From: Clusia tigrina
Taxonomy: Eukaryota; Arthropoda; Insecta; Diptera; Clusiidae
Direction of reading: 5' to 3'
Length of the DNA stretch: 64,000 bases
Assembly (NCBI GenBank): GCA_920105625.2
Contig: OV050030.1
Coordinates: 98,892,152-98,956,151, forward strand
Both the position numbers and the translations under genes were made by a program. Below, piece by piece: positions 49,763 through 62,069 of this stretch (the stretch's first letter is position 1; each line of letters begins with the position of its first letter). Below the pieces are notes generated by a model. That model saw only the letters and a program-made list of their open reading frames with translations. It searched no databases and was not told the DNA's origin.

Positions 49763-52058
49763 ATGACGAAGGAAGCGCAAGGATTACTGTTGAGGCAGGA
49801 GCAAATTGGCGAAACGATTGAAAAATTGGTCCGTAATTTTAAGAAAGACGGCAGTTTACGTAAAGACAACGTGTATTACCGCAAGCGAATAACTCAGTTG
49901 CAAAATCTAGGGAGAGAGTTCAATAATAATCACGGACTGTTGTTGCCTCACGCAGCAAGGGAAAATATTTTGCGGAAAATTACGCAGACTACATAAATAG
50001 TCTGGTCAACGAATGGGCAGATACATTTAGTTCTGAATTAGAAGGACTAGGGCAACAAACAGTGAGTTTGGTTTCGCCAGACGAGGAAGTAAGGAACATA
50101 TTGAAATCAATGCAGTCAGAGATGGAACTGTTTACTGGGAAAATAATTGACCAGTTCGAAGCGAGTACGAGCAGGGAAGAAGCTCAGGAATTGTGGAAGC
50201 AGGCGAATGCCGGAGGGGCTGTGTCACCATTAGAAGTAGCGGATCAAGCCTTAACGGCAATTCAAAAAAGAACAGAAGAAAAGTTGTTCAGTTTTCATAA
50301 GAAAGCAGAAGATTGGAAAGCACAAAAAAAGTACCTTGAGAATAAGGTAAAGGAACTTTCTCAGAGATTGTCGGAAACAGAGGAAGCAGCAGCGCTGTTG
50401 GAGAAGGAGTGTGCAGGATTGAAAAGAGGACGGGCGACCAATAGCAACCCACATAGAAAGGAGAGATCAAAATCAGCATCGGCTGGATTTACACAGACAG
50501 TATTGACATTGCCTCCTGAAGTTGGCTGGCCGGAGTATTTAACACCAGAAGGGATAAGCCGCATGGTAAAGCCAAAATTAGTACTTAATGAAGAAAAGCA
50601 AGCGGAATTTTTGTTTGGCGCACCTGAGTCGGTGTCGAGCCTTTTTCTCCGGGACGCCCGGTAAATAATAAAAATCAGGGATATCCGCCAAAGGAGCCGG
50701 AAGCAGTACCCGTGCAGCAAAGTTCCGATACTGTAGGCAGTATTTCGCCTGCACGAACAAACGATCGAAGACTAATTAGTTTGAATCCGTCACTGACCAA
50801 TTACCTCTCAGATCTGGGAGAAGAGAATTTGGAAACTACCAAAGAGATTAATAAAGCTAAGGTTTTACCAGCAATTGAGAAAACACAAAGCTATAAAATG
50901 GGCATTCTGCAAGTTGCTCATGCGGTGGAGAAGTTGGTGCCCATGTTCTCAGGAGTCGAGTTGTATGACCTGACAACTGAGATCCGGCGCTTCAAAGAAG
51001 GTTGTGAGCTAGCGCAACAGAGTGTTTCGGAAGCGGACGGGGAACACATAATAAAGTGTATTAGGCAAAGAACCACAGGTGATGCGTTTGATTTACTGGT
51101 GCATAGCTCAGTAAGCACCCTGGAAGAATTATATGCACTTTTGGATAGGACGTATTTAAAACAAAAGTCATACGACTGTCTCGTTCGGGAAATTCAGGAA
51201 TCAACTCAGACACCGGGGGAGGAATTGAGAGCCTGGGGACGAAGGCTCCAGTCTCTGGGGAGCGCTGCTGAGACGGAAGCCAACAGGCAGTTCCCAGCAA
51301 ATGTTGCAGCATACAAGGCTCAAGTAGAACGTACGATGATTTCTGTGTTCAAGGCAGGCCTGATAAATAGGGATTTAGCTAATTATACTTTTACTCTCAC
51401 GCCGAGGAGTATGGCAGAGTTAGTGGAAGCGGTCTCTTTAGCTGAATCAGCAATACAACAGCGAACGACAACAGGTGGAATCTGCTGGACTGATGCTCCT
51501 GCAGAGGTAGGAACAGTACAGCAGCAAAACAGATGTGGAGTCGGTAGATTGATAGGCCAATTTCCGCTACAAAGAGACCAAGAATTCTTGGTTGAGAGGT
51601 TTAAGCCAAGGAAACCCATTTGCTCATTCTGTGATAATCCAGGGCATACAAGGGATGAATGCGTTACACGGAAAAACACGCCCTACTGTATGGAGTGCCA
51701 AACTTACGGTCATGAGGCAAGTAGACAGTGCCAAGTAGACACTAAATGGGGTCAAAGTAGAAGGCAGCCAGCTACGAGGCGCCCGGTTCCACCCTTGAGG
51801 GACAGCAGGGGTAACTTCAGTAGTCCCCGAGTTAAGTCAACGGAAGGAATTAACCAAGGAAGAAATCCTTTCAAAACTGGGAGTGGTCAGCAGCGACCAA
51901 GTTGGGATTCTAGAAGTGAACCAAGGATAGGCAATAACATACAGGGATTGAGATGCTTCTTATGTGGACGAATGGGACATCGGGCAGCGGAATGCAGGGA
52001 CAGACAATCCCAACAAAGGAAACAGGGAAACTTCCAGCGGCCCAGTCGAGGCCAATAG
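49763..52058 (+). pseudogene. gag: gypsy C gag, right copy
   Basis: It likely starts at ATG 49763 (MTKEAQGLLL). The first frame ends at 49996 because of a missing base in an A-run near 49965, shared with the left arm. It continues in 50062-50664 (Glu/Lys-rich, coiled-coil-like). A one-base deletion near 50630, private to this arm, shifts it to 50712-52058. That part holds the capsid-like region (CLVREIQESTQTPGEELRAW) and three CCHC knuckles (near 51630, 51690 and 51955). Gag packages element RNA in particles. Confidence 0.88.
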
Positions 52059-55000
52059 ACTGGACAGCCAAAAGAAAGGAAGTAATAATAAGGCCGGAAG
52101 TACGTGGGACTAGTAATATAGGAACTACAGTCCAGGAGAAGGAGGAGCAAGAGGCTCTCCAGTATCACGAAGAGTTAGGGAGTGGATAAACGTTCATATT
52201 GGGAACAAAAGGAGGTTGCTTCGCTATTAGCAGGATAGGTGATGCCTTCATCGAGATACCCTGCGAGGAGGCAGCGTGTGGAAAGCTAGTGCTATTAGTA
52301 GATTCAGGAGCGGACACTAGCCTCGTAAAATCTAGTGTTTTAAGAAAGGGGCTAGACATTAATCAAATGGACTTAAGAACGCTTAACGGAGCATTTGGAG
52401 GGTGCATTAGGACATTGGGGTCGCTCAGAATAGGGCACAGTGGAGTTAAGGGTATGAGTTTTAGAATGCACGCAGTGGAAGTCGATAGGAAAGGTATCCC
52501 GGCTGATGGGATAATTGGCCGCGATAATCTTTGGGGACGCACCATACTGGATGCGCTCGACAAGCAGTTATCATTCTATGATAACAATAAGCATAGAATC
52601 CTTACTTTTCCATTAATGTCATGGCAGGAAAGAACCGTGAGTAAGGTTAAGAATTGTATGGAGGTAGTGAATGCAAGGTCAACCAGAGTAGTTACTATGC
52701 ATGTAAACACAAAACTTAGGACTCTTGTTTTGCACAAGCAGCAGCTAGCGGAGGGCGTATATATGGGAGAAACCATAACGCACGTTGACAAGGGTAAGGT
52801 GTACGCTTGCGTACTCAACGCATCGGAAAAGGACTACCTGATGGAGGAGCATTTTAGGCCCAAATTCACTAGTTATGATAATTTTAAGGAACCGAATTAT
52901 AGATCGGTGAATCAGATTAAGCAGGTAGATATAAGAAAAAGAATGGAGAGGGTGCTAGAATCCTTGAAGTTGGACCCAAGCGTGAATTCAGAAGAGAAGG
53001 CATCAATAGAAGCCATTTGTGCGTCATTCCATGACATATTTTTGCTGGAAGGAGACTAATTAACATATACACCAGAGGTAGAGCATGAAATACCTACTAG
53101 AGTGGATCAAGCACCAATTAACCAGAAACAGTACAGATTGCCGCAAGCTCACAAAGATGAGGTAAATAGGCAAGTGGAGGGAATGTTGAAAGATAACATT
53201 ATTTCGCCGAGTATCTCGCCTTGGAATTCACCAATAATTTTGGTGCCAAAGAAGGGAGGTGCTCAGGGTCAGAAGAAGTGGAGAATGGTCGTTGATTTTA
53301 GGAAATTGAACGACGCCACTATCAAGCAGGTGTTCCCAATACCAAGGATAGAAGAGATACTGGATCAATTGGGACACAGTAGATATTTTTCTACACTTGA
53401 TTTAGCGAGTGGCTACCACCAAGTTCTGGTGGATACCCAAGATAAGCAGAAAACCGCGTTCAGCACCGGTTTAGGCCATTATGAGTTTAATAGAATGCCG
53501 TTTGGATTAACAGGAGCACCGGCTACCTTCCAACGGTTGATCAACCATCTGCTAACAGGCTTGCAAGGGTTAGATTGTTTTGTGTATCTGGATGATATTG
53601 TAATTTATGGGAAGAACTTGCAGCAGCATTCGCAACGCTTGTGCAAGGTGCTCCAGAAATTACGAGAACACAATTTGAAATTGAACACGGAGAAGTGTCA
53701 ATTTTTGCGAAGAGAGGTGGTGTATTTAGGCCATCGTTGCTCAGAAGCAGGAGCACTGCCTGACCCGCAGAAGGTGGAATGCGTTAGAAATTTTGCGGTT
53801 CCAAGAAGCAGAAAAGAAGTGCAAGCATTCCTAGGACTAGTGAACTATTATAGAAAGTTCGTAGAAGGACTAGCCGGAAGTGCGTTGCCAATTAACAAGT
53901 TGCTACGAAAAGAGGCAAAGTTCGAATGGACAGAGAGATGTCAGCAAGCATTCGAGAGGCTAAAAGAAATAATTAGCTCGCCACCGATTTTGGCGTACCC
54001 CGACTTTGAGCAAACTTTTTTGTTGACCACTGATGCTAGCAATGAAGCATTAGGGGCAGTCTTGTCACAAGGGGAAGTCGGTGATGACCGACCAATAGCA
54101 TTCGCAAGCAGAGCGCTTAGCGACACGGAGAAGAGATACTCCACAATAGAGAAGGAATTTCTAGCCATAGTGTGGGCTACGAAGAATTTTAGAGCATATC
54201 TGCTTGGACGCCCATTTAAGATATATACTGATCACCAGCCGTTGAGAGGCATAGCCAATTTGAAAGACCAAACGTCTAGGCTAGCCAGGTTCAGACACAA
54301 ATTGTCTGAGTATGATTTTGAAATCATATACAAACCTGGGAAGAAGAATCTGAATGCGGACGCACTCAGCAGAGTACCGCAGGCCCAGAGGGTATCAGTA
54401 GTGCAAACAAGGTCCAAAGCACGGTCAGATAAGGAGAAGGTCGAGAGAATGCCAGAAGATAAAATTGATGCTACAAGAGATGTTAGCAATGCGGGTTTCG
54501 ATGCCAATGAGCAAACAGCCAGTAGTGTGGAATGGCTGGAGGATATAAAGGATATCCAGGCTGTGTTAAAGGGTTTCCATGATTCACCCCTAGGGGGCCA
54601 CCAGGGATTCTGGAAAACCCATGACAGAATTAAGCGAGCGATGGAAAGGTATGATCCGAGATATTAAAAAATATATAAAGAGTTGTCCGAAATGTCAGGC
54701 CAACAAAAGTTCAAGGCTAACAAAGATGCCAATGGTGTTAACTGACACACCAAAACAACCATTTGATAAAGTACATATGGATATTGTAGGTATTTTACCT
54801 GAGACAGTTTCGAGAAATAAATACATTTTGACGTTCCAAGATGATTTCTCAAAGTATATGGCGTGCGTGGCTATACCCGATGCTGAAGCAGGTACGGCTT
54901 TCTTTGATGAAATAATAGCACGATACAACATACCTAAGGTTTTAATAACCGACAATGGTTCTAATTTTGTATCGAAACTGTTCTCGGAAACATGTAAAAT

Positions 55001-55580
55001 GCTGGGAATCAAGAAGTTGCACATAACACCATATCATCCACAGGCGTATGGCTCGCTGGAACGTAGTCATCGACCTCTGGCCGAGTACTTGCGCAGTTTT
55101 GCCTAGGAAGACGGCTCGAATTGGGATCAGTGGTTAACCACTGCAATGCATGTACACAATAATACGGTACATGTATCAACGAAGCAAACTCCGTTCAGGA
55201 CGCTCTACGGGTTTGATTTTAATATGCAAGCAAATCTGAAGCGCAAATGTGCGCCAGTGTACAATGCTGATGACCGGAATAAAGTGCAAAAATATCAGCT
55301 ACAGCGAGCGCACGAGTTGGTCAGAAAAAACCAGGATTGCGCTAAACGAGTAGCCAGGGAGGCCTATAACAAGGTACTAAACCCAGTCGTTTTGAACGTG
55401 GGTGATTAGGTACTCATGAGGAATCAAGCCAGGAGAAATAAATTCTCACCTGTGTGGATAGGTCCGTATATGGTAGCAGAGATCCGAAGCCCAGTTACAA
55501 CAGTCGTAACGATTAAGGGCAAGCATAAAAAGCTACATAATAATTTGTTAAAATTATTCCACGTTAGACCACATACCTAA
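51953..55580 (+). pseudogene. pol: gypsy C pol (protease-RT-RNase H-integrase)
   Basis: Overlaps gag in the -1 frame. Protease LLVDSGADTSLV is near 52297. RT has WRMVVDFRKLN, FSTLDLASGYHQV and FVYLDDIVIYG (near 53580). RNase H has LTTDASNEALGAVLSQ and IYTDHQPLRG. Integrase has the HHCC finger (GGHQGFWKTH, CPKC), HMDIVG, LITDNGSNF, SLERSHRPLAEYL, and a C-terminal domain ending FHVRPHT with TAA at 55578-55580. Breaks are TAA 52187-52189 and TAA 53057-53059 (both absent from the left arm), a frameshift near 54630, TAG 55104-55106 and TAG 55407-55409. Confidence 0.9.
52025..52031 (+). promoter_or_regulatory. candidate -1 ribosomal frameshift heptamer GGGAAAC
   Basis: It sits in the gag frame as G GGA AAC, 25 nt before the gag stop codon and inside the gag-pol overlap. 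Slipping back one base leads straight into the pol reading frame (LPAAQSRPIDWTAK). GGGAAAC is a known slippery sequence in some retroviruses. Downstream RNA structure was not evaluated. Confidence 0.65.
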
Positions 55581-56756
55581 TTCATGTGTCAATAGTGTTT
55601 TACAAGTGTAAACACAAGAATAATAACATGAACAAGTACGTGTGTGTATCCAATAACACAGCGCCGATTTTCAGAGTCAATGCCAGTAAAAGTGTGCCAC
55701 TTAAACTCGGGCAAGAAAATTGACGTAATGAAAATCTGCTTATTAAACACTATTGCCGAATGAAGGCAGTAGAGAAAAATATTTTTTTTTTATTTACAAT
55801 AATAAACGGGTTCATTGCACGTATTTAAAAAAAAATATAAAATAAAATATAAGACAGTCGTGGGTAAATAATAAAAACCTTCGAATATGTACGTAAATAC
55901 ATACAGCGGTGTATGCACTGAATTTTGACGCTTGAGCGTTAACGCCAAGCGGCGGAACTGCTGGTGAAGTAAGTATATATACGAGTATCTATATATGTGT
56001 ATAAGATAAAGAATGAATGTACGACTGTATATTTAAAGAAGTAAGTATTCTAGTTAAGAGGAATGGGTATATACGTATGTATATTTTTGCAGATACTGCA
56101 GTAGGCTGTATGTAAATATACAAATCTTTTTTCTGTTCTTTAATTAGGAATGTACTGTATGGTTAAATGAAGAAAGGCATATTAAAGGAATGTGGGTATA
56201 GGTAAATTGATAAAATAGTGCCTTGAATGTATGTATGTAGCCATGTACGATCTAGGAAGAGACGATCGTTAATGGATATATACATATCAGGCTAGAAGTA
56301 AATTTAAATAACAAGTAATTGTTTGCGATGAAAGACATAGTCATGCAATGGACAAAGTTTTGACACAAATGGGACTATTTTTTATAATCTGATTTTGTCG
56401 GAGGATCAATAATTTGGTTCGAAACTAGAATGAGTGATAACTCACGTATTGAAAAATTAGTCAAAGCGGAACTAATGCACTATATGGCAATAAACATAGT
56501 CCAGTCCTCTTTTCCTCTGGGATGCGGTAGCAAATCCGAGAATGTAAGGGGAGAAGACGAGTGGACGGAGAATTGAATGATATAGCATTCAATTGTAGGT
56601 TTAGCAATTTATGAAGATAATATTGTATTTTTAGTCTAATTAATGTAAAATAGTGATAATGATAATGTAGCAATAATATAATCATAATGATTATTTAAAT
56701 ATTTAGAGAAATAGAAATATTTATTAGATAAGTTATTATAGCGATTACTACAGTAT
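55581..56756 (+). other. gypsy C region between integrase and ORF3
   Basis: AT-rich sequence with TATATG-type stretches (55960-56280) and no supported coding frame. It could hold an intron or splice signals for a subgenomic ORF3 transcript. None can be assigned from sequence alone. Confidence 0.6.
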
Positions 56757-58048
56757 ATGTGTAAGGCAGCTGTGTTCTTGGTAGCCTATTTGAGAATTCC
56801 AGCGAAATGCAGCGAAACCGCGGAAGTGCGGGTGGAACCCTTGGCAGAATCGGACCTGATTTTGGAATCACTGGATAATGTTTGGTTCTCGAAAGACGAG
56901 TGGGTGGTGATATCGGAGTTTCGCGATGCTGATCTGGAGCCAGTACTGAAGAAACTAGACGACTTGCAAGAGAAAACAACGGAGCTTTGCGAGTTAAGAG
57001 CAAATACGGCAGGATCTGACGGAAGTAAGAGAGGGTGTGAGATAACGGAAGCGGAATCAATAATAGCGAGGCTCAGACGAAACGAGCAAGCTATGTCATT
57101 TCGGGGTAGCAAACAACGCGCAGCAAGTTGACTCTGATCTTGTGGGTTGTGGCTCAGTGCTTTAATCTAATTATTTGTCAATTAAGTGCTGAACGAGTTC
57201 CAAAATCTAACATTTTTGTAAATAGTCCGGGACTCCACGATACGCACAATACTCCTGAGTATATCAGACGAAAATTATCTCCACAAACGTGCTATTGAAC
57301 ATGATTTCTGCTATAGCATTATTATTGGGCAGAACGCCGAGCTGGATAAATACATAGTATTGCATTTGGCTAAGAACGGGGAGGAGGATAATGACCTGCT
57401 ATTTGCAACCAACGAGTTGGATAGTGACTCTCAAGGATCTGTAAATCAATTGGATATTGACACACAAGCCCTGACGCGTCAATGCGTCGGCGCATGCAGA
57501 ATGACACCAGGCTCCCTTGTAGTTATTGCACGAGACAGGAAATTGCCAATGAACACACATTCAAAGAAAGCAAACGGCTTTTCAGCGAATTGAACAATTT
57601 ACTTATACAGGGCAATCATTTCTGCATCTCCGTTGAAGACGTCGCTAAAGCTGATTACGTATTTTTGGTCTACTCTACGTTCACCCAGACAGCCACCTGC
57701 GAACCGTATACTCAGACTTTGAACGGCGGCACATTCTCGCCAATGGAGTGTCGTTTTGTCCGGAAACCGTTCCGAGTGGTACATTTTTGATCGCACTCCT
57801 AGTTGGAAAAGGGAGGAGCATAACGCTGGCAGTGATCGTTTATATGCTGCCAATTAAGGATACCCACAACGAGAACCACACCAACGGCGCAACACAACAA
57901 ACATACCGACAACGGCAGCCGACAACCGGATCATCAGTTAGCGGAGGTTATAACACAAGATTTTTAGATTTAAATATCATAGCGGAATATGAGAATAAAA
58001 TGTATTGTACGCCAGTGAGAAAAGAGTCGATGAAAGACCAAAAATAAA
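56757..58048 (+). pseudogene. gypsy C third ORF region, possibly env-like
   Basis: 56757-57131 encodes a 124-residue frame with DNVWFSKDEWVVISEFRD followed by a Leu/Lys-rich helix and Cys. Related frames follow: about 57232-57480 (AIEHDFCYSIIIGQNAELDK), 57482-57790 (Cys-containing, CSYC), and 57748-58047 with a hydrophobic run FLIALLV...LAVIVYML. The position after integrase and the 'lstdeWvvvsd' look recall env-like ORFs of some large insect gypsy elements, but I do not recognise it firmly. Frames are interrupted. It is not part of the palindrome, so only one copy exists. Confidence 0.4.
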
Positions 58049-58390
58049 AAGGGGAAAATATAAAAGAACAAAATAGAACAAAAGAGAAAAAAAACTATAA
58101 AAAAAAGAAAGTCATAGTAAAGAAAGAAAAGAAAAGAAAAAACAAAATAAAAAGAAAAAGAAAAGAAAACATGATTCAAAAACCAAAAAGAAAAGAAAAA
58201 AAGAAAGAAAAGAATAAAAAAAAGGAAATGAAACAAACCCAAAGTATAAAATAAGGCGGATTGAAAAAAAAGAAACATCATACACATGTATTGATTTAAG
58301 AAAATGCACTGACTGTTTGAAGTGCAGAAATAAATGTAAACTTTCATTAGAAGTTAATTGCACTAACTTCTTTTAGAAAGAGGGGAGGGA
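58049..58390 (+). other. gypsy C A/G-rich tail and polypurine tract
   Basis: 58050-58260 is a GAAAA-rich low-complexity stretch. 58375-58390, AGAAAGAGGGGAGGGA, directly precedes the 3' LTR and fits a plus-strand primer tract. No gene. Confidence 0.75.
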
Positions 58391-58893
58391 TGTTGTGAGT
58401 TAGAACCAAACTACCTACGTGTAGTTTACTCACAGCACCGACTTCTAATAGATGCCACACTATGTTGAATTAGCATGTGCTAAAACGGTGTTATAATAAG
58501 GCATACTTCTAGGGTCTAAGTGTTTCAAGTTAATGTGATCTTTGCAACATTATTATGTAAGCTTTTAGGGTATTACAGTTCCGCAGTCGAGTCGACGAGG
58601 GCAGCGTAATGCACCGTCGCCACTTTTGAAGTGGGTCAGTTGGCTTGACCAACTGACACCAATTAGCAGGTGCAGGACTGGAACACCAGAAAGGTCAGTT
58701 CACAGACTGAGATAGATGTTTAAAAAATAGTATATAGGTATTAGGTTTCGCAATAATAAATCTCTCTTGTGTTTTGAAACTAAGAAGTCACAGTGTTTAA
58801 TTTCTACGTTAGGGTTCTTGATTTTTCAGCCACGCGCCCGAAAGGACTGTGACAGGACGTCCCCAGTCAAGCAAGGACACGAGATCCCCAACA
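58391..58893 (+). repeat. gypsy C 3' LTR (503 bp)
   Basis: Starts exactly 10,000 bp after the 5' LTR and is the same length. It is followed by AACC and BEL RT. Confidence 0.95.
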
Positions 58894-61834
58894 AACCCGA
58901 GAGTACGTCCACCAAGTTGCGAGTGGTGTTCAATGCATCTCAAGCAACCACCAGTACCCTCAGCTTGAACGATGTCCTATATACGGGTCCCACCTTGCAG
59001 GCTGACTTGACACAACTTATCGTGCGATGGCGAATGTTTCAGTTTGTCTTTAATGGGGATCTGCAAAAGATGTATCGGCAGATTAGAGTAGCTCCAAAGC
59101 ACACCCCGTACCAACGAATTATTTTTAGGGCCTCTCCTACAGCGCCAGTGTCCGACTACGAGTTACAAACAGTTACCTTCGGAGTCAACTGTGCACCCTA
59201 CTTAGCGATTAGGACATTAGAATAGCTCGCGGCAGACGTCGAGGAGGACCTACCCCTAGCAGCCCAGGTATTGCGCGAATGTATGTATGTGGACGACGCC
59301 TTGATCGGTACACATGATGTGAACGTAGCGATAGAGACTCGAGATGAATTGATCCATGCACTCGACTCTGCCGGCTTGTCCATGCGAAAGTGGACAGCCA
59401 ACACGGAAGCCATTCTCTCCTCTTTGCCTCCGGACCACTTGCTCCGAGAGGAGAGAGAGTCTAACCAAGACATTAGGAATTCGGTGGAACGCAAAGACTG
59501 ATCATTTCTACTTTTACCTTCAGCCCGTTTGCTTCGACTCACGAGCCACCAAACGCAAGGGGCTATCGATTATAGCCCAACTTTTTGATCCAGCCGGATG
59601 GCGGGCACCTGTTGTGATCGTGGCCAAGATCTTGATACAGCAGATTTGGGGGGACAAAACTGACTGGGACGAATCGCTGACCCTCGCCTCATCCAGTCGT
59701 TGGGGGGAATTTTTAGGGGCATATGACGACATCTCGCAGATTCGTATTCCGCGTTGGGTGGGGTCTGCATCGGATGTAGATATCCAGGTTCATGCGTTTT
59801 GCGATGCTTCGCAAGCGGCATACGCCGCCGCGCTGTATGTGCGGTGCCAGTGCGGCGATACTGTCACGTCCCACTTATTAGTGGCTAAATCGCGGGTAGC
59901 ACCTCTTAAGACGTTGTCCTTACTCCGCTTAGAACTCTGTGGCGCGGTATTGTAATCCGAGTTGGTGGCGGCACTTCGGACAAGGGTGGGAGTCACCTCC
60001 GGCAACTTGTTTTGTTGGACGGATTCGACCATAGTTTTAGCTTGGCTCCATAAATCCCCGGATACATGGAAAACCTTCGTAGCTAATCGGGTTACCACCA
60101 TTTCAAGCAAAGCAGGTGTGGAATGCTGGAGACATGTCAAGTCTGCAGACAATCCAGCTGACCTTGCCAGTCGGGGGGTGACTCCGGCAGCGCTTGTTCA
60201 CAACCATTGGTGGTGGAACGGTCCGGGATGGCTTACCCGCGACCCAAATTCCTGGCCTCAGCCTTCGAAAATCGCTAGCCCTGACGCCCTGGAGGAACAG
60301 CGCAACGTTGCTACGCATACAGTCCAGGTCAAACAGCATGACGACGTGATGCTGCGGTTCTCATCGCTGCCGCGAGCACTGCGGGTCGTTTGGTAGATAC
60401 GCTACGCGAAAGATGCAGGACCACGCCCCACCCCCGGGGTCGCCTATCACGAATGCAGAGATTGTTGCCGCTACACTTCTCGTAACGACCATAACTCAGC
60501 AGATGTACTACCCTGAGGAGTATGGATGCCTGTAGAACGGGCAGCCCGTTTCCAATTCGAGTTCTCTGCTCACTTTGAACCCCTTCCTTCATTCAGATGG
60601 ATCGATTCGAGTGAACGGACGCCTAGCGCATTCCACTCAGATCCCGTTCTCCGAACGACACCCACAAATTTTGCCGTACCACGGACAGTTTACACGACTA
60701 CTCGTTGAGTTCATCCATCAAATCTCGTTGCATGGGGGCAATCAGCTTATGCTTCGGCTCCTTCGAAATCAATATTAGGTTCCACGAGCGAAGGTGTTAG
60801 TCAAGGGTACCATTTTACGGTGTGAAACTTGCATGGTAGAAAAGAAACGTAGATTGAGCCAGATCATGGCCCCTTTGACCCCGGAACGCACCACCCTGTC
60901 TCGTCCTTTCAGCACCGCGGGGGTTGATTTTGCGGGTCCTTTTGAAATTAAAACGTTTCAAGGGCGGGGGTATAAAATGACAAAAGGCTACGTGTGCATC
61001 TTTGTGTGTTTCGCCACCTAGGCCGCCCATTTAGGAGCTACCACGGATTTAACTACATAGGCCATTTTAGCCGCCCTGTCTAGATTCATTGGGCGACGGG
61101 GGTGTCCGGCTAACATTTATTCCGACAACGGAAAGAATTTTGTGGGAGCAGAAAAGGTAGTACGCATGGAGTTCGCACGTGTGATTCGAGAAGCTAAGGA
61201 TCAGGCAACCACGCAGCATTGGTTTCACCAATTGAAATGGCATTTTATACCTCCAAACGCACCCCATATGGGAGGACTGTGGGAAGCCTCAGTAAAGAGC
61301 TTCAAACACCATTACAAACGAATTGGTGGGCAGATCCGGTATACGTATGAGGAGTTGGCGACGGTATTAGCCCGCGTCGAGGCATGTCAGAATTCTCGTC
61401 CGATTAGCGAACTCAGTGACGATCCCGACGACCTCCAACCACTTATCCCAGGGCACTTTCTAGTAGGGGGACCACTTCTTGCACCAGCCGTCTCGGAGGA
61501 GATCACTGCTTTTCTTTCCATTCTTAATCGATGGCGTAGGCTTCCAGTTCTCTCCCAACAGTTCTCAGTACGCTGGAAACATGAGTATCTTCTGGAGTGC
61601 CAGCGCAGGACAAAGTGAAAGACCATCCAAGAAAATGCAGCTAAAGGAGATCTGGTGGTATTACAGGATGACCACGTTCCACCCAACGAATGGCGATTGG
61701 GAAGGATCACTGAGGTCCACCCGGACTCAGTCGGTAGGGTGCGAGTCGCGAAAGTGAGGACAGCACGCGGAATCGTTACAAGGCCCATCACCAAGATGGT
61801 TCTACTCCCTCGAGCGGGAGTGCAGGCTGAGTAA
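58894..61834 (+). pseudogene. pol: BEL/Pao pol (RT-RNase H-integrase)
   Basis: RT resumes with TKLRVVFNASQATT and FNGDLQKMYRQIRV, a TAG at 59223-59225, then the catalytic ECMYVDDALIGTHD (near 59280). A frameshift near 59440 enters the Pao-type RNase H (HAFCDASQAAYAAALYV, LLRLELCGAVL, TAA, CWTDSTIVLAWLHKSP, NPADLASRG). 60396 has a stop, followed by a shifted linker. Integrase in one frame with several stops shows CETCMVEKK, AGVDFAGPFEIK, IYSDNGKNFVGAE and APHMGGLWEASVKS. The C-terminal DLVVLQDDHVPPNEWRLGRI region ends at TAA 61832-61834. Only this side of BEL is unduplicated. Confidence 0.92.
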
Positions 61835-62069
61835 TCCCGGCATCCGGTCTTTTCGCCGTCTCTATAGCTAGTCCCATTCTTCGTAGTCTCTAGTTTGTAG
61901 CCTTTCCTTTTTATATATACCTCCTCGTTTCTTCCACGGAATCTTTAGTCTTCCTAGTTAAACGGTAGTAGTAGATCTCACCTGGCTCTGCCACGGGATA
62001 AAGTTGTAGTACTCTACGTAGTCTTCTCGCCGTTAATTCTCCTACTATTAGCGTCCTAACTCTTATTAT
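61835..62069 (+). other. BEL spacer after pol
   Basis: Non-coding, pyrimidine-rich stretch between pol and the 3' ORF. Nothing recognised. Confidence 0.5.

Larger units (their letters stand above)
48391..58893 (+). mobile_element. gypsy C: 10.5-kb Ty3/gypsy element with three ORF regions
   Basis: Two 503-bp LTRs (48391-48893, 58391-58893) differ at two sites. The 4-bp duplication AACC occurs before (48387-48390) and after (58894-58897), and BEL RT reads through in frame when the insert is removed. Inside are a primer-binding-like site, gag, pol with a -1 overlap, a 2.8-kb region with an additional ORF, and a purine tract. LTR similarity makes it one of the youngest insertions here, yet it holds several stops and shifts. 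Confidence 0.95.

Noticed and set aside
58049..58380. Minus-strand Phe-rich membrane-like frames
   Set aside because: They are the complement of an A/G-rich low-complexity tail before the gypsy C polypurine tract.
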